DNA from: Agrobacterium vitis
Lineage (GTDB): Bacteria > Pseudomonadota > Alphaproteobacteria > Rhizobiales > Rhizobiaceae
Direction: 5' to 3'
DNA: 64,000 nt
NCBI RefSeq assembly: GCF_013337045.2
Contig: NZ_CP118259.1
Coordinates: 1,488,001-1,552,000 of the forward strand
The notes beneath the pieces are model-generated. The model worked only from the letters and a program-made list of their open reading frames with translations, was not told where the DNA came from and did no database searches. A program made the translations under genes and the position numbers. Each line of letters starts with the position of its first letter. The first letter of the stretch is position 1. Positions 46,168 through 55,886 of this stretch are shown piece after piece.

Positions 46168-47954
46168 CAGGGTTGATCCACAAACTGACCGTTGGTCTGT
46201 TGCTGCAAGGCCTGCCCGGTGCTGCGCGGCATGCCGCCGCCCGGGTTGGCCATGAAGGAACCGAGCGCGCCGGATATTTTCGAGACGATGGCAGACCCTA
46301 TTGCCGCGCCTATCGCGCCCGCCTGGCTCTGCATGGTATCAGCCGCCGCCTTGCCTGCTGCACCGCCACCTTGGGTGATCTGGTCGGAAATCACGGTGCC
46401 AATGTTCGGCGCACCATTGGTGCCCATCAGCGCCGCATCCATTTGCTGCTGGAGTAATTCATTCTCACTCAAGGCAGATGGTGCTGACCCTTGCGCCTTT
46501 GGCCATTGGCGCGGCGGCCCATCGGTAAATTCGGCCATCACATCCTTCTGCTCGCCGCTTTTCACCCGTTTGGTCGCCTCGAAATAGGCGTTGCCCGCCT
46601 CCCATGGCCAGGCATTCGGATTGCGGGCATTCCAGGCCCCCTTATATCCGGTCGCCTCACTCTGCACTGCCTTGATGCGCTCGCTTTCCGCTTCGCTGGC
46701 TTTGCGGTTCGCATCCATCTGCTGGTTGATATAGCCCAGGATCGGGTTTGCACCCGTTGCAACGCCGGAACCGACATTCTTCACCAGCCGATCCCACTCA
46801 TTGTTGAGATCCTGCAACTTCGCCTGACTGTCGCTGATAATTTGATTGAAGTCTTTTAGAGTAGAGCCATCAACATTGTCGAGCAATCGAACATTTTGCT
46901 CTGTCTCCTTTCTCATCATTATCAATGCGCGGATGGCCGTCTTGGCTTGGTCGCTTTCAAAAAGCAGAGGCAATTTTGAAAGATCACCTTTGGTCGCAAT
47001 TGTGGTCAAATCCATCAGAACGTCGATGACATCTTTTCCTTCCTTGCGCGCTTTCGCCAAAGCTTTAGGAAGGTCAATTCCGAATTTCTTGAATTTATTA
47101 TTTGTTTCCTGCGAATATATTTTATCAAACAAGCCCTTCAGATCGGTAGCAGCCTCGCTGGAAGAACCTGTTTGCTTACGCACGGTCTGCAACATCGCAA
47201 CCATCTTTTTTAAGCCTTCTGTACCGGTGTAGCCAAGCGTTGAATATGAAGAGAGAAGCCCCGGAAACTCCCGAGCCATGTCTTTCACCTCAAACTTTCC
47301 GAGCTTTCCACCGGTAACCATCATGTCAAAAGCCCGCTGCATATCCTTCGCATTGATCTTCAACAGATTGGAAAGGGCATCAGCAGAATTCGCCGTATCT
47401 GAGACCGCCGAACCGGTAGCCTGCGCCGTTATTGCCACCGATGGCAAAAAAGCCATCGCATCATCCATTGATTGACCTGCAACAATCAATGCTTCGAAAC
47501 CTTCCACAATGTCATTGAACGGCATTTTGGTTTTCGAAGCGAGATCCTGGAGCTTTCCTATCGTTGGCTGGATCGCGTCGGAACCCTTCTCCGCGTTGAT
47601 GACGATTCTACCTACTCTCCGCTCCAATTCGGCAAAATCGACATAGGCCTTGCCAGCAGCAACACCAGCAATGGCAGCTCCACTAGCGAGACGACCGATC
47701 ACCGCCGCGCGCGATGCAACGGTTCTCTCATGGTCTTGCTTCATCTGGGCAAGTCTCGCTTCCTCAGAGGCCTGCCGCTCCATCATCAGGCGTTCCATCG
47801 ACCTGTCTTTATTAGACAGCCGCAAGCCCTTGCTGGACAGCATATAATCCCGCTCTGCCTTTTGCAGACGGCTCATATTGCCGATAACAGCCGATGTTTT
47901 CGCGCCGGTTTTGTCGACCAGATCGACCACCAGCGAGGCTTGCAACTTGCTCAA
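46167..47954 (-). CDS. Tail tape-measure protein
   Basis: This 595-residue protein sets tail length. It has an N-terminal coiled coil (residues 28-90), a TP901-type tape-measure core (about 95-330, including SKTKMPFNDIVEGFEALI), and a glycine/alanine hydrophobic stretch near 530-560 (AGAIGAAIGSAIV). The start is TTG with GGGGAA upstream; a stop five codons earlier in the frame rules out a long extension from the upstream gene. DNA at about 46800-47600 is AT-richer than both ends of the gene. At roughly 0.15 nm per residue, the tail would be about 90 nm, a rule-of-thumb estimate. Confidence 0.9.
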   Translation of the reverse strand: MSKLQASLVVDLVDKTGAKTSAVIGNMSRLQKAERDYMLSSKGLRLSNKDRSMERLMMERQASEEARLAQMKQDHERTVASRAAVIGRLASGAAIAGVAAGKAYVDFAELERRVGRIVINAEKGSDAIQPTIGKLQDLASKTKMPFNDIVEGFEALIVAGQSMDDAMAFLPSVAITAQATGSAVSDTANSADALSNLLKINAKDMQRAFDMMVTGGKLGKFEVKDMAREFPGLLSSYSTLGYTGTEGLKKMVAMLQTVRKQTGSSSEAATDLKGLFDKIYSQETNNKFKKFGIDLPKALAKARKEGKDVIDVLMDLTTIATKGDLSKLPLLFESDQAKTAIRALIMMRKETEQNVRLLDNVDGSTLKDFNQIISDSQAKLQDLNNEWDRLVKNVGSGVATGANPILGYINQQMDANRKASEAESERIKAVQSEATGYKGAWNARNPNAWPWEAGNAYFEATKRVKSGEQKDVMAEFTDGPPRQWPKAQGSAPSALSENELLQQQMDAALMGTNGAPNIGTVISDQITQGGGAAGKAAADTMQSQAGAIGAAIGSAIVSKISGALGSFMANPGGGMPRSTGQALQQQTNGQFVDQP

Positions 47955-47958
47955 CGGA

Positions 47959-48429
47959 TCATTCCCCGATCATGAAGGACGGTACAACATCGCGGTAAAG
48001 CTGGAACACAGCTTCCGCATCTGGCCATTTCAGCCGTTTGATCACGGCTGGATGCAGCCCAGTCAAGCGGGCCAGCATGGCGCGGGTGCCAGAGATTTCG
48101 CCGGAATAGAAGTCATCGATATCCTGCTGTTCCGGCAACCGCATGGTGACGGTGGACAGCAACACGCCGTCCACCTTCGGCTTATGCACCAGCGTATAAG
48201 ACCGCGATCCGGCACGCTCATCGTCGTAAACGACAACCGGATCGCGCTCTTCGTCATCAAGATCAGGCGAATTGTAAACCTCGCCCACCGATGTGGTGAA
48301 GGCATCGAGATCGACCAGCGTGGCCTTTGGCACGGGGGGCACTTCCGGCATGGCGGGTGCAGGCCCGGCCAGAGCCTGCCCCAAGGGATCATCAACCGGC
48401 TTGCGGCTGCGGCGCGGCTCGGCCATCAT
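47959..48429 (-). CDS. Tail assembly chaperone, gpE-like
   Basis: This 156-residue protein lies between tube and tape measure, the position of the P2 tail assembly gene E. The C-terminal half (LSTVTMRLPEQQDIDDFYSG, LTGLHPAVIKRLKWPDAEAV) matches the gpE-type tail assembly family. The N-terminus is proline-rich and probably flexible. It overlaps the tube stop by ATGA. The classical -1 frameshift product (E') is not evident, as the downstream frame closes at once. Confidence 0.85.
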   Translation of the reverse strand: MMAEPRRSRKPVDDPLGQALAGPAPAMPEVPPVPKATLVDLDAFTTSVGEVYNSPDLDDEERDPVVVYDDERAGSRSYTLVHKPKVDGVLLSTVTMRLPEQQDIDDFYSGEISGTRAMLARLTGLHPAVIKRLKWPDAEAVFQLYRDVVPSFMIGE

Positions 48430-48959
48430 TCAATCCCCAACGCTACGCGGATCGACTGCGTTTCGTCATTGCCGAACTGACGGACGGTCGAGGTGAAATA
48501 GTCCAGATAGAACCACTCCGTGCCGTCAACGGTCAGCTGGTAATGCGTCACTTCCGTGATGCCATGATCATGGCCGAAGGCGCTGGCCCGGTCGAAACTA
48601 TCCGGCGTCACCTTGCCGACAATGCCCTGAATAACGGCCTTGGCCTGCAAGATGGCACCCGTCTGCTTGTTGCGCAGCACACCATAGGCGGTGAATTTCT
48701 GGCTCTCATTGCTGCCGATCCCGAGATATTTATAGGATGTCTCGGTAAAGCCAGCCAGCTTGAAGCTGGGCTCCAGCGCGTTGAAGGCGCCAACGGTCCA
48801 GTTGACGCTCATCACAGCACCGCCGCCCAGATGCGAGACGGCGGCGCGTTCCAGCGTCGGCAGGCCAAGGCTTTGCAGCTTGACGTGATTGGTGTCCTCA
48901 GGGTCAGCATCGCCGACGAAGATGTTGACCTGTTCGAGGATAAGCAGTTTTTCAGCCAT
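48426..48959 (-). CDS. Major tail tube protein gpFII
   Basis: This 177-residue contractile-tail tube protein has the family opening LILEQVNIFVGDADPEDTNH and the beta-rich core (LQSLGLPTLER, KLAGFTETSYKYLG). It polymerises inside the sheath to form the DNA channel. It starts 27 bases after the sheath gene and ends in an overlap with the assembly chaperone. Confidence 0.92.
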   Translation of the reverse strand: MAEKLLILEQVNIFVGDADPEDTNHVKLQSLGLPTLERAAVSHLGGGAVMSVNWTVGAFNALEPSFKLAGFTETSYKYLGIGSNESQKFTAYGVLRNKQTGAILQAKAVIQGIVGKVTPDSFDRASAFGHDHGITEVTHYQLTVDGTEWFYLDYFTSTVRQFGNDETQSIRVALGIE

Positions 48960-48986
48960 GTGCGTGTTTCCTTATCTCGCCAGCGG

Positions 48987-50249
48987 TCAGGCGTTCTGTG
49001 CCGCCAAGATTTCATCGATGGTGGCATCCAGCGCCGCCGCGTAAGGCCGGGAGGCCACAGTCAGACGCTTGAAGACCGGGGCTTCTTCGAACTGCATATC
49101 CACGTAGATATGCCCGGCGCGCAGGTCGCTGGCATTGTTCTTGTCCGCGTCGAACCGCGCCCGGAACCCGAGGATATCGCCGTTTGACTGCCGGTTCTGC
49201 AGGATGGTGGAAATGGTGTTGACGACAGACTGGATGGTCTGTGTGGTCAGATTGTACTTGCCGAGGTAGGACCGCACGGTGCGCAGCACGGTCAGCTCGA
49301 CAAAATCGCGGCCACGGACCTTGTGATACTGGTCCCAGACGCTTTCCTCGGACAGATTGTCCGTGCCGATGAAGACGAAACCGCCATCGGAAATCGAGAA
49401 ATCGTCGCCGCTTTCGCCCCGGACGATAATGCCGCCATGCACGGCCAGGATCTGCTGGCCCTCTGTCGATCCATCCGTGAGCGAAAACCGCAAATTCTTT
49501 TCCACGCCGGTAATGCCATAGACCGTCTGGTTGGCAATCGACTTGAAGGGCGATCCATCATTCTCGTAATCGCGGCGTACGAACAGACCAGCCACGCGCG
49601 GGCTCATCGGTCGCAACACATCCGTGCCGGTGCTGTCAGTGGCATAGACGCCCCCGGAAACGGGAATGATCCGCATACCGGCATGGTTTTCGACCCAATC
49701 GGTAAAGTCGGTGAGTCCTGCCGGGCCATCGGCAATCACCTGCGCGAGGATCTGGTTGGCCACAGTCGGCAACGACGCCAGCACCGGGTTGGCGGCGCCA
49801 TCGGCATGGACCTTGGTAAAGCCCGGGCAAATCAGCAGGCGGGGATAAACCCCGACATCCGGACCGGCATCGAGAAAGGCGAAGATGCCCGTGCCTGCCA
49901 CCGATGTGCCGGTGATGTTGGCCATGGTCGCCGCATCGTCGACACCCTCGGCAACACGGACAACCACCAGGGTGGCCGCCGTCTGATAGCTGCCAAGCTG
50001 ATCGTTGATGCCTTCGACCGCGTCGATGAAGCCGCCATCCTGATCGCAGAGCGCCAGAATGCTGGTGTCATTGCTGTTCAGCTTAACGCAGGTGTTCAGC
50101 GGGAACGCCGTGTTGAACGCCGTCTGATCGGCGCTGGCAGCCTTATCGATCGGCATGCAAATGCCAACGACGCTCATCTGCGCTTTCGAGGCCGTCGTCG
50201 CCTCGTTGGCGCTTCGGTTGATGGTAATGCCAAATGTCGGGTCGGTCAT
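48987..50249 (-). CDS. Contractile tail sheath protein gpFI
   Basis: This 420-residue sheath protein begins MTDPTFGITINRSANEA. The conserved C-terminal sheath domain (RDFVELTVLRTVRSYLGKYN, then AGHIYVDMQFEEAPVFKRLTV) locks the helical rings. Its presence proves a myovirus-type contractile tail. The ATG at 50249 has AGGAG eight bases upstream; a longer frame start at 50291 has no such site. A terminator lies between it and the fibre gene upstream. Confidence 0.95.
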   Translation of the reverse strand: MTDPTFGITINRSANEATTASKAQMSVVGICMPIDKAASADQTAFNTAFPLNTCVKLNSNDTSILALCDQDGGFIDAVEGINDQLGSYQTAATLVVVRVAEGVDDAATMANITGTSVAGTGIFAFLDAGPDVGVYPRLLICPGFTKVHADGAANPVLASLPTVANQILAQVIADGPAGLTDFTDWVENHAGMRIIPVSGGVYATDSTGTDVLRPMSPRVAGLFVRRDYENDGSPFKSIANQTVYGITGVEKNLRFSLTDGSTEGQQILAVHGGIIVRGESGDDFSISDGGFVFIGTDNLSEESVWDQYHKVRGRDFVELTVLRTVRSYLGKYNLTTQTIQSVVNTISTILQNRQSNGDILGFRARFDADKNNASDLRAGHIYVDMQFEEAPVFKRLTVASRPYAAALDATIDEILAAQNA

Positions 50250-50301
50250 GACCGAAGCTCCTATTGCTGATAAGCCCCGGCCAGCGGGCAAATACGGCCA
50301 T

Positions 50302-50325
50302 AAAAAAAGCCGCCAGAAAGGCGGC
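50302..50325 (-). terminator. Rho-independent terminator between fibre and sheath genes
   Basis: On the minus strand GCCGCC-TTTCT-GGCGGC is followed by seven T bases. It lies 33 bases after the fibre stop (50358) and 53 before the sheath start, so it splits the late operon in two. Confidence 0.85.
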
Positions 50326-50357
50326 CATATCGGGTGGCGTCAGTGGTCAGGTGGTGG

Positions 50358-51521
50358 TCATCCGACCCTTTTGGCGTGATACCATTGAGCATGGCCATCA
50401 CCCAGACCGCCACGAACTCTCCATGTCCCATTCAAAGGCGTTCCCGCGTCAGATCGGTTGGCGCGCGTGAAGCCACCACCATTGGTCTTGTTGTGGCAAG
50501 GGACGATCAGCGCGTTACGATTGAACACGAGCCCGCCGGAATAAACGATGATACTTTCACCAATCGGGAAATCCGTCAGGTCCGTCTCTGATCCTGTATA
50601 GACTTCTGCGGCGACAAACCCGAGCGGGTGATCGTGGCCGGTATTATCGACTGTTCCGGTCGTACTGTTGGTGATCGGCTTGGCGCTGCCGAGCGAAATG
50701 GCACGATCTGCGGAAAGATCGCCGCCGCCATTCAATCCGCTGCCAGCTGACACCTTGCGTCCGACCGGAACCACTGAAGCCGCCAAGCTCGACAGCGAGG
50801 ACGAAACAGAGGCCAGGGCTGTTGAGATCGCCGTTGTGACAAAAGCTGTGGTCGAAATGCGTGTATTGTTGCTGCCAGCTGTCTGTGTCGGCGCGGTCGG
50901 GTTGCCGGTGAAGGCAGGGCTGTTCAGCGAGGCCTTGTTGCCCAAATCCGACGCAACCGTTGCTGCAAAATTCTTGTCCCCGCCAAGCGCTGCAAACAGC
51001 TTGGCCAACGTATTCCCATCCGTCCCCACGCCGCCGAGGATCGTCGCCTTTATCGCCTGGACCCATCCGGTTGTCGGGATCTTCTGCGAATTATCATCGG
51101 CGGCGGGCGTGACTGTCGTCGGCGTCCCGGTCAGATTGGCACTGTCCAGCGGTGCGCGGGTATTGATCAGCGCCGTCAGTCCAGTGACGACATCGGCGTC
51201 TTCAAGCGCCGCCTGCAATTCGGTGATGGTCGAAATCGCGCCTTCCGCGTCGGACAGAAATTGCGACAGCGCCGCCTTCACATGCGCAGTCGTCGCCAGC
51301 GTGGCATTGTTTGCCGTAGCTGGTTGGGTGGGTGCTGTCGGGCTGCCGCTGAAGCCAGGGCTGTCAATGGCGGCCTTCAGCGCCAAGGCGGTCAAGATGT
51401 TAGCCACATCCACATCGATGGCCGTCAGCGCGCTGATCAGCCTGGCAACATCATGCGCCATGGTATTTTCGATGTTTGGCAGCGGGTATTCCCGGTTGCT
51501 TGTCTCAAGATCGACGGTCAT
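50358..51521 (-). CDS. Phage tail fibre protein with repeat shaft
   Basis: This 387-residue fibre has at least two copies of the fibre repeat SPxFxGxPTAPTQxA (SPGFSGSPTAPTQPATANN near 54-73, SPAFTGNPTAPTQTAGSNN near 205). A glycine-rich hinge (VSAGSGLNGGGDL) and a C-terminal tip domain (IIVYSGGLVFNRNALIVP) follow. It is probably one of two receptor-binding fibres in this phage. It lies 9 bases after the DUF4815 gene and is followed by the terminator at 50302-50325. Confidence 0.85.
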   Translation of the reverse strand: MTVDLETSNREYPLPNIENTMAHDVARLISALTAIDVDVANILTALALKAAIDSPGFSGSPTAPTQPATANNATLATTAHVKAALSQFLSDAEGAISTITELQAALEDADVVTGLTALINTRAPLDSANLTGTPTTVTPAADDNSQKIPTTGWVQAIKATILGGVGTDGNTLAKLFAALGGDKNFAATVASDLGNKASLNSPAFTGNPTAPTQTAGSNNTRISTTAFVTTAISTALASVSSSLSSLAASVVPVGRKVSAGSGLNGGGDLSADRAISLGSAKPITNSTTGTVDNTGHDHPLGFVAAEVYTGSETDLTDFPIGESIIVYSGGLVFNRNALIVPCHNKTNGGGFTRANRSDAGTPLNGTWRVRGGLGDGHAQWYHAKRVG

Positions 51522-51530
51522 GTTCTACCC

Positions 51531-54500
51531 TCAAAACGTCCAGGCGCGCAGGTCGGCAATGGCAGGGCGGGCCGCCGGCGTGCCGGTCAGCACCAGTTTA
51601 AGCCGCCCGCCATCCGGAGCGGCATGGCTGGCGATCTTGTAGGTGTATTCTACCCAGCCATCGTCCAGGGCCTCGGCCTTCGACAAAGAGGCAGGTGCAA
51701 ATGTGCCGTCGTTCGCATCGGCCGACACAGCCACCGTCGACCCATTTGGCAAGAGACCGGAAAACACCACGTTCAGCTCGACGCCCGATCCCATGGTGAA
51801 GCTGCGACCGACATAGTCGCCCATTGCCCGCATGGTTCCGAAAATGACCGTGACATCCTTGTTCAGCAGCGGCGAAACCTTCGACGTGCCTGATAGCACC
51901 GCCGTGACGGTCACGGTTCCCGTGGCAAAATAGTCCAGCTCCAAGGTCTGATCGACGGAGACCGTGTAGGTCGTATAGGTCGTGACGCCGCTGGTTACCT
52001 TTGGCACCTTGACCTGAAACACCACGGAACAACTGCTTTCTGGTAGGATGACATCGGAGCGGATCAGAATGTCGGACACGTCAGCCACGACGAAATCACC
52101 GATGGCAATGCTTTTGGTGATCGGCGAAAACACAGCGGCCCGCATCTTGAAACTGATGTCGCTGGACGGATGCAGCAGCCAGCTTTCGTTGTTCGACCCG
52201 GAAAACCGGTCGCCAATCGTATAGGGCTGCGATGTCACCCACGCCTGCGCGCCCGAATCGAAATCGCCGAGCGTGGCGATCCCGATGGAATGGCTGGCAT
52301 CGTCCGTACGCAGCTTGAAGGCCAGATAGGTATCGGCAGGATTGTAAACCGGGCAATCCAGCGCCGCTTTCGTCCAGCCCCCGGTGGCAACCGAGTTCAT
52401 ATCGATCCGCTTGTTGGCAAACACCGAATTGGTCGGAAAGCCGTTTTCCATTTCCACGAAATCGACATCAACAGGCTTGGAGCGCGTGCCGATGGCGCAG
52501 AATTTCACATCCAGCGATGTGATATAACGCCCCTCGGTCAAGGCGTAGCTCTGCGCCTGCGGGTCGGAACTGTTATGGCCGCCACTTTCATGCTCACGGG
52601 TCACGGTCACGGTCGAAAAACGCTCGATGACGGTGGTGGTTTGCGTCGTCGTCGTTTCCAACCGGCCTTCACCCCGGAAGGTCGCAGATGCAGAAAGCCC
52701 TGCCCCACCAACCGCCTCGATTTTCTTGGTGCCAGCCGAGACATTGGCAGGAATCTGGAACGTGCCGGTAGCCTTGCCATTCACATCGGCGATGATCCCG
52801 CCCGGGTTCACATCCAGCCCATCGAAGGTCAGTCCCGATACATTCTCGCCGCCGCCCATGCCGGTTATTTCGAAACCAATGTCGATCTGGCGCAGATAGG
52901 CAATCACCGTGCTGGTCGTGGTGGATGATACCGTAGACGAGCGGACACGGCTTTCGTTGCCGGAGCCGAACACCCGTGTGATCGCCGAAAGCGAAACCGT
53001 CTGGGTTTCGGTCCAATAGTCCGTCGACGGGTCAATGGTGATTTCGAACGGGACCGGGTTGAAATTCTGATAGGGATTGATCTTTTCGCAAGCCGTATAA
53101 AGCTCCTGCGAAACGATCACTTCCTCGCTGTAATCTAGCAGCCCCCAATCGGCCAGCCGAACGGATCGCACATCGGCGTCGATTGCCACTTGCATCGATC
53201 CGTCAAACACTGCCGCCGTCTGGGCAACCCCGAAATCCCGGTAGCTGTCATCCCACAGAGGATCGGTAAACACCCCCAGCGTCGGCCCGGCAGAACGGGC
53301 GTTGGCGTCGGATTTCAGCCGCTCGATCAGCACAAGGTCGATCACCTCGGAAAGCCTGTCCTGAAGATAGTTCAGCCGCTTGTATCCGATAGCCCGGGTT
53401 GCATCGTTGTTGATAACAGGCGTGCCATACCAATCATTCTGCACCGTGCAGAGCGACAAGGCATCCTCCGGCTCGGAGGGCGCATGCGGATTGGCAACCG
53501 AGGAGATACCCTTGAGATAGGATAGAGAGCCATCGGACGAAATCAGGATGCGGTCATAGCGCGGCAGATTGTAGGAATATTCCAGGAACATATCGGTCCC
53601 ATCGACCCCGCCAGAAACCACAATGGTGGTCGAGGTGAAGCTGTCAGGCACGACATTGTCATAATAGCGATAGGTCACCTGATAGCTGGACCCGGTTGCA
53701 GGCTCGGCGCCAGCGGGAGACCAGTTTACGCTATCACCGGATCGGATGTAATCAGTGTCCACCACATAGGTGGTCGAGAGCTGCACCACACTGATGATGC
53801 TGACCACGCCGGTATCGGGCAGTGCATCGGAAGAACCGCCAACGCCTTTGGTCAGCGAAACGGTTTTTTCCCGGGTGATCACGATATCCTCGATAGCCGC
53901 AATCGGCGGGCGGCGAACGGTAATGGTGACCGTGCCCGTGCCGCCGCTGGCAAAGGTATGGCCTTCCAGGCTGACCGATGCCACATCAGGCTCTTCTGCC
54001 ACGGTCAGGCGGTTGTCGCTGCCACGAGTGACTTTCGTCCCCTGCACGTTGCAGACACCAGCGCCCACGGAAAACACCTGCGCGGCTCCTGTCTTGCCAA
54101 GCGCCGTGACGACACAGCCCCGCACCACATAATTGCCATGGGCATCATAATCATAGGTGCCGATCTGCTTTTGCACACCGGTCAGCGTAGGCGGGGCATC
54201 CTGCGAAATCACCGCACCGTCGCGCAACATAGCATAGCTGTAGAAATCGCCCTCGCCGCCATCCGTCGCTGTCGCCCAGGTGATCGCCATATTGGTGCGC
54301 ACGGCACCTTCTTCGCCATAGCCTTCCGTGCCGGAAACCAGACCGTAGAAAATACTGTCATCCGCCGCAGTCAGGGGCAAAGTCACAACCCGCACACCCA
54401 AGGAAACATCGCCGGTCATCGCAACACCCGTCAACGTCCGGGCGTCAACGCTGCGCGGCGCACCCTTCAGATAGATCGAGCCCTGCGTGATCAACACCGT

Positions 54501-54740
54501 TCCAGCATCCACATCGACGACAATATCGGCGCCGGACAGCCGGTCTCCATCGGAGGCCACCAGATCGCCAATCGCGCTGCGCTTCTTTTCCTCGATGGAA
54601 AACGCCTCATTGATATCGGCAGCCTGCGCAAAATCACCTTCACCGAAATAGACGCGGTCAATGCCCGGTCGATCCGTCGACCGGTCATGCACATTGGCAA
54701 GATCCGGGTACGTCCCGGTATCGAAAACATTGGTTGTCAT
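51531..54740 (-). CDS. Large DUF4815 tail/baseplate-associated protein
   Basis: This 1069-residue protein has an N-terminal DUF4815 region (residues 1-560), recognisable by YFGEGDFAQAADINEAFSIE. That family sits next to gpI in contractile phages and Mu-like elements. The rest is beta-rich, with several Ig-like stretches (RPPIAAIEDIVITREKTVSL region, ILPESSCSVVFQVKVPKVTS region). It may form the baseplate rim or hold fibres. It lies between gpI and the fibre gene, and the P2 fibre genes H and G are absent. Confidence 0.8.
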   Translation of the reverse strand: MTTNVFDTGTYPDLANVHDRSTDRPGIDRVYFGEGDFAQAADINEAFSIEEKKRSAIGDLVASDGDRLSGADIVVDVDAGTVLITQGSIYLKGAPRSVDARTLTGVAMTGDVSLGVRVVTLPLTAADDSIFYGLVSGTEGYGEEGAVRTNMAITWATATDGGEGDFYSYAMLRDGAVISQDAPPTLTGVQKQIGTYDYDAHGNYVVRGCVVTALGKTGAAQVFSVGAGVCNVQGTKVTRGSDNRLTVAEEPDVASVSLEGHTFASGGTGTVTITVRRPPIAAIEDIVITREKTVSLTKGVGGSSDALPDTGVVSIISVVQLSTTYVVDTDYIRSGDSVNWSPAGAEPATGSSYQVTYRYYDNVVPDSFTSTTIVVSGGVDGTDMFLEYSYNLPRYDRILISSDGSLSYLKGISSVANPHAPSEPEDALSLCTVQNDWYGTPVINNDATRAIGYKRLNYLQDRLSEVIDLVLIERLKSDANARSAGPTLGVFTDPLWDDSYRDFGVAQTAAVFDGSMQVAIDADVRSVRLADWGLLDYSEEVIVSQELYTACEKINPYQNFNPVPFEITIDPSTDYWTETQTVSLSAITRVFGSGNESRVRSSTVSSTTTSTVIAYLRQIDIGFEITGMGGGENVSGLTFDGLDVNPGGIIADVNGKATGTFQIPANVSAGTKKIEAVGGAGLSASATFRGEGRLETTTTQTTTVIERFSTVTVTREHESGGHNSSDPQAQSYALTEGRYITSLDVKFCAIGTRSKPVDVDFVEMENGFPTNSVFANKRIDMNSVATGGWTKAALDCPVYNPADTYLAFKLRTDDASHSIGIATLGDFDSGAQAWVTSQPYTIGDRFSGSNNESWLLHPSSDISFKMRAAVFSPITKSIAIGDFVVADVSDILIRSDVILPESSCSVVFQVKVPKVTSGVTTYTTYTVSVDQTLELDYFATGTVTVTAVLSGTSKVSPLLNKDVTVIFGTMRAMGDYVGRSFTMGSGVELNVVFSGLLPNGSTVAVSADANDGTFAPASLSKAEALDDGWVEYTYKIASHAAPDGGRLKLVLTGTPAARPAIADLRAWTF

Positions 54741-54752
54741 GGATAAATCCTA

Positions 54753-55886
54753 TTAGCCGAGGCTCAGAGCAGGGTTTGCGTAATGCACCGGCACGATCTG
54801 GATCGGATTGATGGTCAACGTCACAGTCATCAACTCGCGCACCGTCCTGAAAAATGTCAGCGCGAAATTGGTTTTCCCAACCTCGACGCCAGACCCGGCA
54901 ATCACATCGGACGGCTCCAGCCAGGGCTTGTAAGGTTTGACGCCATCGGCCAGTTCCAGCCCGTAGATGATGCTGATCTTCGCCACGGTCTTCCCGGCCC
55001 CATTTCCGAATCGGGTCCGGACTTTATAGGCGACGGTCACCAGGTCATCGTCCGCATCCGTCTGGTTTTCCGCCGCCATGATCACCCGGGCATAGCCGAT
55101 CACATCCCCACCAGCGGTATAAAATGCGATAAAGGCGGTCTGCTGTAACAACAGCCATGCCTTCATGGTCGTCGACGATCCGGCAGCCGACCACGGAATT
55201 GTCGCCTGCGACCACGCAATGCCGGGCCATCCCCCATCGCCAAAAGCCGAAAGCAGATCGTTCCAGCCGAACAATTCCCATTCGTAGAACGTATCTTCGA
55301 TGGCAACAGAATGGCTGCGGCCATGGCTCCATTTGACCGGGTTGCCATCGATCCGCGTGCCCGATGAATCTCCCCACAGCGCCTCGCCCCAGCGTTGGCG
55401 GCTCCAGGCAAGGCCCCGAACATCATAACCAAAATAGCCGCGGTAGAATTCCGACCGCGCCGGGTCCGACAGATCGGCAAGATACCAGGCATTATACAGC
55501 CGCTGCACCTCGTCATCGCCGGGCAATTCACCCATGGCGATCTGATAAAGATGCCAGCGGCGGCGACCCTTCACCTGGTCTTCAAGCCGCGCGCCATAAT
55601 AGGCAATCCAGCGCAGCGCATCGAGAACGGCTTTCGGCGTGCCGCGAATTCTCTGCCACGCCCGGCCGGCATCAATCAGATCTTCGACCGTCGCAAAGAA
55701 GTCAGCGATTGGCCCAAGCCCATATTCCTGCACCAGATAGGGCGCCACAGTGGCATTCAGCGGTCGCTGGTAGCGAAACCCGCGCACTGCCTCGATATCG
55801 TCAAGCGTGGCGTCGTAAGGATCGGTGGCAACCGCCAGCGCCTCTTCCAGCACCGTCGAATTGCTGGGAACAATCACCGCCGTCAT
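54753..55886 (-). CDS. Baseplate/tail protein gpI
   Basis: This 377-residue protein has an N-terminal gpI domain (about residues 5-180). The family region LPYLxxE is represented here by LNATVAPYLVQEYGLGPI, then WQRIRGTPKAVLDALRWI. The C-terminal half differs from P2 gpI and is tryptophan-rich (LAWSRQRWGEALWGD), perhaps a wedge or fibre-docking extension. It overlaps gpJ upstream by ATGA and precedes DUF4815 by 12 bases. Confidence 0.88.
   Translation of the reverse strand: MTAVIVPSNSTVLEEALAVATDPYDATLDDIEAVRGFRYQRPLNATVAPYLVQEYGLGPIADFFATVEDLIDAGRAWQRIRGTPKAVLDALRWIAYYGARLEDQVKGRRRWHLYQIAMGELPGDDEVQRLYNAWYLADLSDPARSEFYRGYFGYDVRGLAWSRQRWGEALWGDSSGTRIDGNPVKWSHGRSHSVAIEDTFYEWELFGWNDLLSAFGDGGWPGIAWSQATIPWSAAGSSTTMKAWLLLQQTAFIAFYTAGGDVIGYARVIMAAENQTDADDDLVTVAYKVRTRFGNGAGKTVAKISIIYGLELADGVKPYKPWLEPSDVIAGSGVEVGKTNFALTFFRTVRELMTVTLTINPIQIVPVHYANPALSLG

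Noticed and set aside
47941..48060. Programmed -1 frameshift linking the gpE-like gene to an E' product
   Set aside because: The alternative frame has a stop a few codons before the tape-measure start, and no E'-like protein is visible.
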